NCBI GenBank assembly: GCA_035510555.1 | Contig: DATKGX010000048.1 | Span: 35,988 to 99,987, forward strand | Length of the DNA: 64,000 bases | Direction: 5' to 3' | Source of the DNA: DATKGX01 sp035510555 | Lineage (GTDB): Bacteria; Patescibacteriota; Microgenomatia; Levybacterales; UBA12049 | Shown here: positions 17,864-24,324 of the stretch, one piece after another | Position numbering within the stretch: the stretch's first letter is position 1 | Layout of the letters: each line of letters opens with the position of its first letter | Translations under genes and position numbers: made by a program | Notes under the pieces: generated by a model | Databases searched by the model: none | What the model was told of the DNA's origin: nothing | What the model saw: the letters and a program-made list of their open reading frames with translations, nothing else

Positions 17864-19387
17864 CTACATCATTCCCTCACCGGAAACTTCTGCCTTTCCG
17901 CCCATTTCTTTAGTCGTTTCCCTTAAGAGAAGCGCAGACAAAGCACCGACGAATGTAATTGCCGCCGAAGAAAGAAAAACAATATGAAATGACACTAAAT
18001 TTGCTTTAATTATCATTAGATATGCAGCCTGTTTTAGAACATTCGGATCGAAACTGTTAATCACGCTAAATTTCTGCACATTCATTATTCCTGCTGTAAC
18101 ACTGTTAGTTAAAATTGTTGCAAAAATGGCCACTCCGAAAGCTCCGGCAATGTTCCTAACCAGCGCTAAAATTGAAGACGCCACTCCGACCTCATGCAAA
18201 GGGACAGTTGAAATAGAAGCGTTGGTAATCGGCGCAAACGTCAAACCGAGACCTAAAGCGAAAAGCGCCAAAAGAATGGCAAAATGCGTAAAGGTCCAAG
18301 TTAAATCGATGCCAGAAAACAGATATAGAATAAAGGCCGCCCACATTAGTCCGGTAAAAACAACGTATTTGGGTGTAAACCTTGCGGACAAACGCGCGCC
18401 AGTTTGCGCACCAATCATCATTCCCGCTGCCATCGGTAAGAAAAGATAACCAGTTTTTGTAACATCGTAACCCATATAGCTTTGCACAAAAATAGGCAAC
18501 AGGAAAAGTCCGCCGATCATACCCATAAAAGTGATAAATGATACCAATAGGGAAATGGCGAATTCCGGAATTTTGAAAAATTTTAAATCGACCACCGGCT
18601 CTTTTTGTCTTTGTTCAACCAAAATGAAGGCGACAAACGAAACAGCGGTAACAATATAGGAGACTACGCTGTTGAGACTGAACCACCCCCAGCTTTGCCC
18701 CTGATCCAAAACCAAAACCAATGTCCCCAAAGCCGAGCCTAACAAAAGCGAGCCCCAAATATCAAAATTCTTAATGCCTCTAATCTTTTTTACCGGTTCC
18801 TGAATATATTTCCAAGCCATAAAAGCGCCCAAGATGCCAATTGGAACGTTAATGTAAAAAACGCTACGCCAGGAAAAATTATCGATTAACGGACCACCTA
18901 AAAGCGGCCCAAACACTGCCGCCACGCCAAAAACAGCCGACCAAAGTCCCATCGCCTGGGCGCGTTTTTGCCTGTCTTGAAAGGTAAAAGCAATAATGGA
19001 AAGCGCCAAAGGATAATCGATGGAAACGGTAATTGCCTGCAAAATCCGGAAAATAATCATCTGCGGCAGGTTGGCGGAAAGTCCGGCAAAGATAGAGGAG
19101 ACAACAAAACCGATAATGCCAAAAAGATACAACGGCTTCCGGCCGATTAAGTCACCCAGTTTGCCAAAAATCGGGACAAAAATTGCGTTAGCAATAATGT
19201 AAGCGGTCGAAATCCAACTCGCCTCAGAAACCGTAATGCCAAAATCGGAAATCATTTTAGGCAAAGCGAGATTGACAACCGTTCCATCAAGTCTTCCCAA
19301 AAAACTGGCAATCATGACTGTGAAGAGAATTATCCACTCGTGCGACTGAAATCCACGCCCTGTAGTTGCTTTTACTTTCTTTTCCAT
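17864..19387 (-). CDS. DHA2-family MFS multidrug exporter (EmrB/QacA-like)
   Basis: This 507-residue protein has about fourteen helices. Motif A is GKLGDLIGRKPLYLFG after helix 2; antiporter motif C is in GPLLGGPLIDNFSWRSVFYINVPIG; the ASWISTAYIIANAIFVPIFG segment is typical of EmrB. It would export hydrophobic compounds by proton antiport. It is the last gene of the marR-adaptor-adaptor-EmrB operon, 5 bp after the short adaptor gene. The operon arrangement matches EmrRAB, although no outer membrane is expected here. Confidence 0.88.
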   Translation of the reverse strand: MEKKVKATTGRGFQSHEWIILFTVMIASFLGRLDGTVVNLALPKMISDFGITVSEASWISTAYIIANAIFVPIFGKLGDLIGRKPLYLFGIIGFVVSSIFAGLSANLPQMIIFRILQAITVSIDYPLALSIIAFTFQDRQKRAQAMGLWSAVFGVAAVFGPLLGGPLIDNFSWRSVFYINVPIGILGAFMAWKYIQEPVKKIRGIKNFDIWGSLLLGSALGTLVLVLDQGQSWGWFSLNSVVSYIVTAVSFVAFILVEQRQKEPVVDLKFFKIPEFAISLLVSFITFMGMIGGLFLLPIFVQSYMGYDVTKTGYLFLPMAAGMMIGAQTGARLSARFTPKYVVFTGLMWAAFILYLFSGIDLTWTFTHFAILLALFALGLGLTFAPITNASISTVPLHEVGVASSILALVRNIAGAFGVAIFATILTNSVTAGIMNVQKFSVINSFDPNVLKQAAYLMIIKANLVSFHIVFLSSAAITFVGALSALLLRETTKEMGGKAEVSGEGMM

Positions 19388-19392
19388 AGGAC

Positions 19393-20031
19393 TTAAGGAG
19401 TGTTGGTATAGACTGTCATTTTGGCAGACATACCATTTTTAATCTGCGGATAGCTGTAAGCATTAAATCTGGCATAGACGATAAATTGTTGCGTCGGTCT
19501 CTCGCTGGAAACTGAGAACTGTAATTGTGTTTGTTTGGCCGTCGGACTAATTTCGTCAACATATCCCCAAAATGTTTGTCCAGGAAGCGCGTCGATTGTA
19601 AACGAAACCACTTGACCAACTTTTACTTTATCTAAACCTTTATTCTCATCGATGGTGCCGGCAATGCGCATATCGGCAAAATTAATCATTTGCACCACCG
19701 GAGTTTGTGAACTGGCAAGGCTGCCAATCGCATTATCGGTTGAAACGATTAAACCGTCTTGGTAAGCGTTTAGAGAGCTTGTTCCAACAATTGCTAGAGC
19801 GTCACCTTTTTTGACTTGCTCCCCTTCGTAAACTTTTATATCTGCTATTGTCCCTGGAGTTTGCGGAGAAATCGTGATGATTGGCGCCTGCACTAGAGAG
19901 TCTTCGATACTCACCCTGTCTTTTAATAATTGGTAACCAATATATCCACCGATTAAAAGAACAGCGACTATTACCACCAACATGACTCTTAAAACTTGCG
20001 GATTTTTAATTTTGGCAATTAAGTTTTTCAT
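19393..20031 (-). CDS. HlyD/EmrA-type membrane fusion protein, short form
   Basis: The 212-residue product has an N-terminal helix (VMLVVIVAVLLIGGYIGYQLL), then the first lipoyl half (ITISPQTPGTIADIKVYEGEQVKKGDALAIVG) followed almost directly by the second (YQDGLIVSTDNAIGSLASSQTP) and a beta-barrel region. The long coiled-coil hairpin that normally separates the lipoyl halves, and which contacts an outer-membrane channel in Gram-negatives, is absent. This fits a cell without an outer membrane. It overlaps the longer adaptor gene by 4 bp and lies beside its cognate EmrB pump. Confidence 0.82.
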   Translation of the reverse strand: MKNLIAKIKNPQVLRVMLVVIVAVLLIGGYIGYQLLKDRVSIEDSLVQAPIITISPQTPGTIADIKVYEGEQVKKGDALAIVGTSSLNAYQDGLIVSTDNAIGSLASSQTPVVQMINFADMRIAGTIDENKGLDKVKVGQVVSFTIDALPGQTFWGYVDEISPTAKQTQLQFSVSSERPTQQFIVYARFNAYSYPQIKNGMSAKMTVYTNTP

Positions 20032-21137
20032 ATAATTGAATACAATTTTGAAATAATTGATTGCGGATTGGTAATTACTTTGTCTGTATCTAAAAGTCCG
20101 CTCATTACTTCCGTTTGTCCATTAACAGTATCTCCGGTTGTGACTTTTTTAAGCACTGGTTTCCCATTTCCCAACACCCAAACATGCGAGTCCGAAAGAA
20201 CGGTCCATGACGGAACGAGAATTACTTTTTGATTGAAATTACTTTTAATCAGCACTGTTCCGCTTTGTCCTAATTTAACTGAAGTTGGAAGATTATTGAT
20301 TTTAACATCAACTCTGTAAATTTGGTCACCGTTTGCCAAAATTGTCTTTTGTGGATAGATTTTATCCACCACTCCCTGCAAAGTTTGACCACTTATTGCA
20401 TCCAGAGAAACCGTCACCGGATTGCCAACACTGATAAAAGCGATTTCCTGTTGTCTGACGTTGGCGCTAAAAACCATTGAAGTCGGATCGGCGACTACGA
20501 AACTGGTGACCGGTGCAATATTAACTCCGGTCGTATTTACATCTTCATGCAAAATAATACCGTTGATGGGGCTTGTTAGAGTTGCAAGCTGTAATGAATA
20601 ATTGGCTAGGTCAACGCTAAGCTGAGCTGAATTTTGCGCTAAATTAGCGTTATCCACTAATCTTTTAACTGCATCGTAAACAACTTGAGTTTCTGGAATG
20701 GCGGAATATCCTTGCTTATTAGTTGTATCCAAAGTTGTTCTTTGTTGGCCTTCCAAAACGCCGGCGTTTTGGTTTTCCTGTGTTTGACCAACGGTATTTT
20801 TTGTAGCTTGATAGGTATTGGCTACAATCTGTAATTGTTTTTGCAAAGCGTAAGTATCCAGTTGGGCAATCGTCTGACCCTGGGAAATTGCGTCTCCTTC
20901 TTTAAACGGAAGATATATTAATTTTCCGCCCATTTGGAAATTTAAAACAGCTTGGGTTTGTGCGGCAATGCTACCGGTTGCCAAAATTTTCTCTGAAACT
21001 GCATTTACACTCACTGTTTCAGTTTTGGGAGAGGAAGCGGCGTGAACAAGAAAGGTAACGGCAAAAATGCCGATGATTACCACAAAAATTGTAACTACGA
21101 CATATCTTAAAGTTTGTTTGTTGAATAATTTTTTCAT
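20028..21137 (-). CDS. HlyD/RND-type efflux adaptor
   Basis: This 369-residue adaptor has one N-terminal helix (VVVTIFVVIIGIFAVTFLV), a first lipoyl half (LIYLPFKEGDAISQGQTIAQLDTYALQKQLQI), a helical region about 80 residues long, a second lipoyl half (LATLTSPINGIILHEDVNTTG), a beta-barrel (VFSANVRQQEIAFISVGNPVTVSLDAISG) and a C-terminal MP domain. It overlaps marR by 4 bp and the short adaptor gene by 4 bp. Two adaptors of different length next to one MFS pump is unusual; they may form a mixed ring, or one may serve another pump. Confidence 0.83.
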   Translation of the reverse strand: MKKLFNKQTLRYVVVTIFVVIIGIFAVTFLVHAASSPKTETVSVNAVSEKILATGSIAAQTQAVLNFQMGGKLIYLPFKEGDAISQGQTIAQLDTYALQKQLQIVANTYQATKNTVGQTQENQNAGVLEGQQRTTLDTTNKQGYSAIPETQVVYDAVKRLVDNANLAQNSAQLSVDLANYSLQLATLTSPINGIILHEDVNTTGVNIAPVTSFVVADPTSMVFSANVRQQEIAFISVGNPVTVSLDAISGQTLQGVVDKIYPQKTILANGDQIYRVDVKINNLPTSVKLGQSGTVLIKSNFNQKVILVPSWTVLSDSHVWVLGNGKPVLKKVTTGDTVNGQTEVMSGLLDTDKVITNPQSIISKLYSII

Positions 21138-21565
21138 AAGTTTGCTGATTTTTCTGCTAAAACTTCTAAAATTCTGAGTAAGTCTAATTTGTCTTGCTTC
21201 GAAAGATAGGACAAGAGTTTTTTCATTTTACTAGCTCTTTGCTTTTTGACTTGTGTCAGCAATTTTTCGCCTTGTTTGGTCAAATTAATTTTAACGATTC
21301 TTCTGTCTTTAATATCATTTTCTCTTCTTACTAACTTTGCCGTAATTAATTTATCAACTAGCGCAGTTGCGGTTGGCATGGTAGTGGCAAAATGACTGGC
21401 AATATCTCCCATATGCATTCCCGCTTTTTTTTTAATGTACTCAAGCGCTTGACACTGCAGTATGGTTGGATGAGAATGCTCAAAACTTCCAGACACACCA
21501 CCTTTAAAATTTCTGCCTAAGTTAAATATTGCTTCTAGAATCTGGTCATTTATTTCGTCTGCCAT
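21134..21565 (-). CDS. MarR-family transcriptional repressor
   Basis: This 143-residue winged-helix protein has QALEYIKKKAGMHMGDIASHFATTMPTATALVDKLITAKLVRRENDIKDRRIVKINLTKQGEKLL. It contains the helix-turn-helix and the DxRxxxxxLT wing motif (DRRIVKINLT) of MarR/EmrR proteins. It is the first gene of the efflux operon and is expected to repress its own promoter until a pump substrate binds. An imperfect palindrome overlaps the -10 box of that promoter. The next gene starts within its last codons. Confidence 0.9.
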   Translation of the reverse strand: MADEINDQILEAIFNLGRNFKGGVSGSFEHSHPTILQCQALEYIKKKAGMHMGDIASHFATTMPTATALVDKLITAKLVRRENDIKDRRIVKINLTKQGEKLLTQVKKQRASKMKKLLSYLSKQDKLDLLRILEVLAEKSANL

Positions 21566-21585
21566 ATTATTAAATGGACTAATTG

Positions 21586-21620
21586 TTAGATAGTATAACT
21601 AATTTTGGGAGAAATGTCAA
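21586..21620 (-). promoter_or_regulatory. Promoter and MarR-type operator of the efflux operon
   Basis: TTGACA (21615-21620), 17 bp, TATACT (21592-21597) on the minus strand. The imperfect palindrome TTAGATAGTATAACTAA (21586-21602) covers the -10 box and is the likely MarR operator. The ATG is 26 nt downstream of the -10. Confidence 0.75.
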
Positions 21621-21661
21621 ATGTTAGTTTTTGGGTTGTTCTGATGATATAATAATAGTAC

Positions 21662-21735
21662 GCCGCCATCGTCTAGTGGCCTAGGACGTCAGATTCTCAT
21701 TCTGAAGATCGCGGGTTCAACTCCCGCTGGCGGTA
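21662..21735 (+). tRNA. tRNA-Glu (anticodon CTC)
   Basis: The acceptor strands GCCGCCA (21662-21668) and TGGCGGT (21728-21734) pair with a terminal G-U, as is common in tRNA-Glu. The D arm contains TAGTGGCCTAGGAC. The anticodon stem TCAGA/TCTGA encloses the loop TTCTCAT with anticodon CTC. The T arm is GCGGGTTCAACTCCCGC. CCA is not encoded. Its 3' end is the attachment site of the mobile element that follows. Confidence 0.93.
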
Positions 21736-23249
21736 CTCAGTGAGAGCCCCTTATTGTCAAACATTCGAATAGATTGATATATCGGGCTAATCTCGGTGTT
21801 GTAGCACCCCGGATACCCCCAAACCAGCCCAGAGGGAAATATTGAACACAGTAGGACTCGAATCTGGCTTAAGTTTGACATCTGATAAGTCGTTCCTAAA
21901 TTGGCAAACTTTTCTTTCATAAATTTTACGATTGATTCAAGATTATATTTTGCCAACAATGCATCATCTTTTGAAATTTGAATTGCCCTAACTTGGTCTT
22001 CAATTAACTTATTTTGCTCTTTAAATATTTCATCAGAAAAGACACCGGTTAAATTTTTCTGAATAAGTGATTGTCGAAGTTCAAATAACCTTTTTAATTC
22101 CTTATCCGCTTCATCTCGTCGTTTCTGAAGTTGTCCTACTCGTTGATAATAAGTTCTTCTTAAAAGAGCTATAAAGGCGTCTAGTCCTTCTCTTGTTGGA
22201 GTTATGCTTGATAAATACTGTATTGTTTCAGTTTGTACTTTATCAACGGAAATGGAAGGTGATTGACAACCCTTTTGACATCTATAATAAGCGTATCGGG
22301 CAAGCTTACCCTTACTCCATCCACCTGTTACCGGTTTCTTGCAAACTCCACAGATTAAAATTCTTCTTAATGGAAATTCTTTATTGTCCATATTTCTTCT
22401 TGCAATGGGTACGTTGATATTAGTATTTCTTCCATCAATTGCCGCCTGAACCCTATAGAAAACCGCTTCCGATACCATCGGCAAATGTTGGCCTTTAATT
22501 CTTTCGGGATATTTGTCAGAAGATAATAATCCAATGTAATAACAACTTCTAAACATTCTACTTAATGTTTGCGGTCTAATAATGTGTTCTTTACCCTTGT
22601 ATCGATGTACTACTCCCCAACTATTTAAAAGGTTTGCCATTTCTCGCAAGGTTTTTGTTCCTGTCGCCATAAGTTCCCATGCCTTTTTTACTTTTTCCCA
22701 AGCCTCCGGATCTTTTACCGTATATCCGTTTTCATTTTTATAACCAAGCGGGGCGACTCCACTTTTGAGACCCGTCAGAAATCTTGCCCGTAATCCGTTT
22801 TTTGTTCGTTCGCTTCTTACGTCATTATCCATTTGGGCAAAACTGGCAAGCATTGTTTCCACGAATTTCTCAGTAGGGCTATTGCCTGTTGGTTCGGAAG
22901 CAGAAATAAGAGATATTTCGCACTCGACAAGTTTTCTTCTTATCGCTAGATAATCCGAAGTCTGTCTTGAAAGTCTATCTAATCTATAAATAATGAGCGC
23001 GTCAATATTTCGCTTATTCTTTTTGCAAAAATCCAACATCTCAATTAGAACCGGCCTCCCAGATATGGTTTTTGCAGAACGTCCTTCTTCCCTAAAAATC
23101 TTAATTATCCCCATCCATCTTCTTTCGGCTTCTTGTTTACATAGCTTCTCCTGTGTCCCCAAAGAAAAATTATCAACTTGCTCCTCCGTAGAAACTCGCA
23201 AATACATTATTGCCTGTTTTTGTCCAAAATTGTTTGTTATTGATTCCAT
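21717..23249 (-). CDS. Large serine recombinase (integrase); C-terminus supplied by the tRNA gene
   Basis: The 510-residue product has a resolvase catalytic domain (YLRVST with nucleophile Ser20; SGRPVLIEMLDFCKK; YRLDRLSR), a recombinase domain (GVAPLGYKNENGYTV), a zinc ribbon with Cys near 300/303 and 323/327 (CGVCKK, CQKGC), a coiled coil, and the CPR-type end SIFPSGLVWGYPGCYNTEISPIYQSI. It catalyses site-specific integration and excision. The ATG is preceded by GGAGGG, a good Shine-Dalgarno site, 3 bp after the upstream ORF. The last codons (STASGS and TGA) lie inside the tRNA-Glu, so the present C-terminus exists only because of integration; the original 46-residue tail lies at 36083-36223. 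Confidence 0.93.
   Translation of the reverse strand: MESITNNFGQKQAIMYLRVSTEEQVDNFSLGTQEKLCKQEAERRWMGIIKIFREEGRSAKTISGRPVLIEMLDFCKKNKRNIDALIIYRLDRLSRQTSDYLAIRRKLVECEISLISASEPTGNSPTEKFVETMLASFAQMDNDVRSERTKNGLRARFLTGLKSGVAPLGYKNENGYTVKDPEAWEKVKKAWELMATGTKTLREMANLLNSWGVVHRYKGKEHIIRPQTLSRMFRSCYYIGLLSSDKYPERIKGQHLPMVSEAVFYRVQAAIDGRNTNINVPIARRNMDNKEFPLRRILICGVCKKPVTGGWSKGKLARYAYYRCQKGCQSPSISVDKVQTETIQYLSSITPTREGLDAFIALLRRTYYQRVGQLQKRRDEADKELKRLFELRQSLIQKNLTGVFSDEIFKEQNKLIEDQVRAIQISKDDALLAKYNLESIVKFMKEKFANLGTTYQMSNLSQIRVLLCSIFPSGLVWGYPGCYNTEISPIYQSIRMFDNKGLSLSTASGS
21727..21745. repeat. attL of the tRNA-Glu-integrated element
   Basis: The 19-bp core CTGGCGGTACTCAGTGAGA is identical to 36225-36243. 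It covers the last bases of the tRNA-Glu and the last codons of the recombinase reading frame on the other strand. Confidence 0.85.
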
Positions 23250-23252
23250 AAT

Positions 23253-23582
23253 CTACCCTCCGTTTAAAATTTCTTTTAAAGTCATCCCTTTGAACGTTTC
23301 TCTTTCATATTCATCAAGCCAACCGTCAATTAAGAATTCAAATTCCGTGACCATAATCTCTACTTGCTCGCTTGATAAAGCCTTGCCAACCTCTCCAAGA
23401 ATTCCTTTTACCTGTACTACTTTTATTTCTTCGCTATGTTTTGGAAATATGGAATTTAGAGCATTTTCTATTGAAGTTTGGGGGGTAAGTTGGTTAGGCA
23501 CATTGGGGTTTATTGATGTGGAACCTACCCTAGAAACGGTTTCTATTGAAGGAAAAAGTGATAAAGTTAAAGCTTCTTGCAT
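23253..23582 (-). CDS. Hypothetical protein co-transcribed with the recombinase
   Basis: The 109-residue product is soluble. It has a polar, low-complexity N-terminal half (SINPNVPNQLTPQTS) and an acidic helical C-terminal half (EQVEIMVTEFEFLIDGWLDEYERETFKGMTLKEIL). It ends 3 bp before the recombinase and is the first gene of that operon, downstream of the operator-covered promoter. Position and size suggest a directionality or accessory factor, but the sequence shows no DNA-binding motif I can name, so this is only inference from context. Confidence 0.6.
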   Translation of the reverse strand: MQEALTLSLFPSIETVSRVGSTSINPNVPNQLTPQTSIENALNSIFPKHSEEIKVVQVKGILGEVGKALSSEQVEIMVTEFEFLIDGWLDEYERETFKGMTLKEILNGG

Positions 23583-23590
23583 GTTAGTAA

Positions 23591-23639
23591 AACTATCTCA
23601 TTTGAGATAATTGTATATCCCGAACGAGATAGTTGTCAA
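23591..23639 (-). promoter_or_regulatory. Recombinase operon promoter with three XRE-type operators
   Basis: On the minus strand TTGACA (23634-23639), 18 bp, TACAAT (23610-23615). The motif AACTATCTCR occurs as a facing pair (23591-23600 and, inverted with one change, 23603-23612), and again inverted at 23625-23634 next to the -35. The same motif precedes the XRE gene (35808-35817), so the regulator probably represses both. Confidence 0.75.
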
Positions 23640-23689
23640 GGGGTTATAGTATTCTTTTAAGTCACTTTTAGGCATGAAAATGAGCAGTC

Positions 23690-23760
23690 TTTTAATTTCC
23701 TCTAAGCATTGTTTAAAAGGGCAGCTTTCAGTTCCTCTCAGTGCTTGGAGGAAATTAAAA
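23690..23760 (+). other. Long inverted repeat: candidate structured RNA or processing origin
   Basis: The 22-nt arms 23690-23711 and 23739-23760 pair with only two non-Watson-Crick positions around a 27-nt loop. Both exceptions are U-G wobbles if the plus strand is read, but A-C mismatches on the minus strand. It lies between the divergent recombinase operon and the transfer genes. The A-rich 3' side lacks a T run, so a simple terminator is unlikely. Confidence 0.6.
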
Positions 23761-23792
23761 ACTATTCTTGAATAGATAAATCTATGCGTAAT

Positions 23793-23821
23793 TTGATTTA
23801 CAAGTAGACATATTCTATAAT
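23793..23821 (+). promoter_or_regulatory. Promoter of hypothetical gene 23831-24241
   Basis: TTGATT (23793-23798), 17 bp, TATAAT (23816-23821); ATG follows 9 nt later, predicted nearly leaderless. Confidence 0.75.
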
Positions 23822-23830
23822 TCAGGCCTT

Positions 23831-24241
23831 ATGGGAGTAGAAGGCGGCAGTCAAGGATACGGAGAAGAAGATGGTGGTGGAGATAATAGTCCAACAGCAA
23901 CACACTATTTCCTAGAAATTGTTCAGGAGGTAGTTGCTTCTCTGGATTCTGACACAAAATGGGATCAAGGTGTACATGAAGGAAATGCGCTGATTGCTGC
24001 GTATGGCTTGGTCAGAACTGTTATGCCTAGCGAATTACCTCAATTCGGGAGCGCGCTTACGGACTTATCAACAAAACATCCAGAATCTCTCCTAGTGGTA
24101 ACCGGAGCATATAAATTAATCAGGGAGGCATATTCTGTTGAGCAAGGACTTAGTTCGCGAGAAGTCAGGAGATTGTTAGGCTTACCTACCAAAGGAAGAA
24201 TCTTTCCTACTCAAGCTGATAAATCAAATTCAACGAGATAA
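23831..24241 (+). CDS. Hypothetical protein, element backbone
   Basis: The 136-residue product starts with a glycine-rich acidic head (GVEGGSQGYGEEDGGGD) followed by an alpha-helical body (YFLEIVQEVVASLDSDTKWDQGVHEGNALIAAYGLV). No membrane segment or catalytic motif is seen. It has its own good promoter and lies upstream of the coupling ATPase, in the position where conjugative elements often encode small accessory proteins. I do not recognise a family. Confidence 0.55.
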   Translation: MGVEGGSQGYGEEDGGGDNSPTATHYFLEIVQEVVASLDSDTKWDQGVHEGNALIAAYGLVRTVMPSELPQFGSALTDLSTKHPESLLVVTGAYKLIREAYSVEQGLSSREVRRLLGLPTKGRIFPTQADKSNSTR

Positions 24242-24278
24242 GTTTTATAGACCCATTGACTTCACTTAGCCTCAGTGC
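24242..24278 (+). repeat. Possible degenerate copy of the cargo repeat
   Basis: Directly after the stop codon, the stretch contains TTATAGACCCATTGACTTCA followed by TTAGCCTCAG, which resembles the 3' half (TTAGCCTCAA) of the 40-bp repeats found at 29968-33314. The match is short and could be chance. Confidence 0.3.
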
Positions 24279-24284
24279 TACACT
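24256..24284 (+). promoter_or_regulatory. Promoter of the coupling ATPase gene
   Basis: TTGACT (24256-24261), 17 bp, TACACT (24279-24284). The leader is about 35 nt, one of the few non-leaderless arrangements in the window. Confidence 0.65.
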
Positions 24285-24306
24285 CTAGGCCACTTAGTAA
24301 ACTCCT

Positions 24307-24323
24307 GCCCTTTACGAGAGGGC
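24307..24323 (+). promoter_or_regulatory. Hairpin covering the ribosome binding site of the coupling ATPase
   Basis: GCCCT and AGGGC form a 5-bp stem with a 7-nt loop that ends one base before the ATG at 24325. The 3' arm contains the only Shine-Dalgarno-like bases (AGAGGG), so translation may be held low. Confidence 0.4.
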
Positions 24324-24324
24324 T

